Origin: Bacteroidales bacterium | Lineage (GTDB): Bacteria > Bacteroidota > Bacteroidia > Bacteroidales > UBA7960 | Direction of reading: 5' to 3' | DNA: 6,654 bases | NCBI GenBank assembly: GCA_007132865.1 | Contig: SLNU01000200.1 | Coordinates: 1-6,654 of the forward strand | Shown here: piece by piece, positions 1 through 6,654 of the stretch | Position numbering within the stretch: position 1 is the first letter of the stretch | Layout of the letters: each line of letters opens with the position of its first letter | Made by a program: the position numbers and the translations under genes | The notes under the pieces: generated by a model | What the model saw: only the letters and a program-made list of their open reading frames with translations | What the model was told of the DNA's origin: nothing | Database searches by the model: none

Positions 1-50
1 GTTTATATGTTTCCTTCTTTGTTTTTTCAAAAACCCAAAACCCTCAAACC
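1..50 (+). other. Leader and translation start region of rpoB
   Basis: This is the end of the intergenic region before rpoB. It is T-rich at its left side and A/C-rich just before the start codon. No GGAGG-like ribosome binding site is present in the last 20 bases, which contain no G at all. That fits Bacteroidetes, where initiation commonly relies on an A-rich unstructured leader instead of Shine-Dalgarno pairing (established for the phylum). The rpoB reading frame stays open to the left edge, but no ATG or GTG start codon occurs in that frame upstream of the TTG at 51. No convincing promoter or terminator is visible. rpoB may be transcribed from further upstream, for example with ribosomal protein genes, but those lie outside the window. 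Confidence 0.6.
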
Positions 51-3863
<3,813 letters not shown>

Positions 3864-3904
3864 GGTTTTTCCTAAGTTTCCTTGCTAAAACAACAAACGC
3901 ATAT
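3864..3904 (+). other. rpoB-rpoC intergenic spacer and rpoC leader
   Basis: This 41-base spacer joins rpoB and rpoC. Its left half is T-rich and its right half is A-rich (GCTAAAACAACAAACGCATAT), again without a Shine-Dalgarno motif. The only pairing I see is a 4-base AAGG/CCTT stem (3862-3865 with 3880-3883), too weak for an intrinsic terminator, and no T-run follows its right arm. The short distance, same strand and absence of a terminator support cotranscription of the two subunits, as is general in bacteria. Confidence 0.7.

Positions 3905-6654
<2,750 letters not shown>

Noticed and set aside
6..13. TATGTTTC as a possible Bacteroidetes -7 element (consensus TAnnTTTG)
   Set aside because: It lacks the final G, and the -33 region would lie outside the window. 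In AT-rich spacer DNA such a partial match is expected by chance.

Overview
The window is an ordinary chromosomal housekeeping locus from a member of the Bacteroidetes, most likely class Bacteroidia. It holds a complete rpoB (RNA polymerase beta subunit) followed 41 bases later on the same strand by the first part of rpoC (beta' subunit), which runs off the right edge. The Bacteroidetes assignment rests on recalled family features. The RpoC N-terminus begins MAFRKE and runs into SNFS...LASPE. RpoB carries the EYPDFLE...KNEGL...LDYFIDPP N-terminal series. Neither gene has a recognisable Shine-Dalgarno sequence; both have A-rich, G-poor leaders. The composition is moderately GC-rich with mostly G or C in third codon positions, so this is not a low-GC member of the phylum. 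I cannot name a genus.

Layout: 1-50 is the end of the upstream intergenic region (in this phylum usually between rplL and rpoB), with no certain promoter. 51-3863 is rpoB, 1270 codons, starting at TTG. 3864-3904 is a short AT-rich spacer without a convincing terminator. 3905-6654 is rpoC codons 1-916, open throughout, ending shortly after the last cysteine of the second zinc site. The trigger loop and C-terminal part of beta' lie outside the window.

The two products assemble with two alpha subunits, omega and a sigma factor into RNA polymerase. Beta supplies the rifampicin pocket, fork loop and two active-site lysines. Beta' supplies the three aspartates that hold the catalytic magnesium, the bridge helix, and the clamp helices that bind sigma. 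All of these that fall inside the window are intact.

I found no mobile element, CRISPR array, RNA gene, toxin-antitoxin pair or hidden extra gene. The long reverse-strand open frames lie entirely inside the two rpo genes, and their translations look like codon-bias shadows. I see no previously undescribed system. The points worth a second look are modest: the TTG start of rpoB, a Thr where E. coli beta has Pro560 close to rifampicin cluster II, a small Gly/Lys-rich insertion between the F-loop and bridge helix of beta', and lineage-type length differences in the beta insertions.
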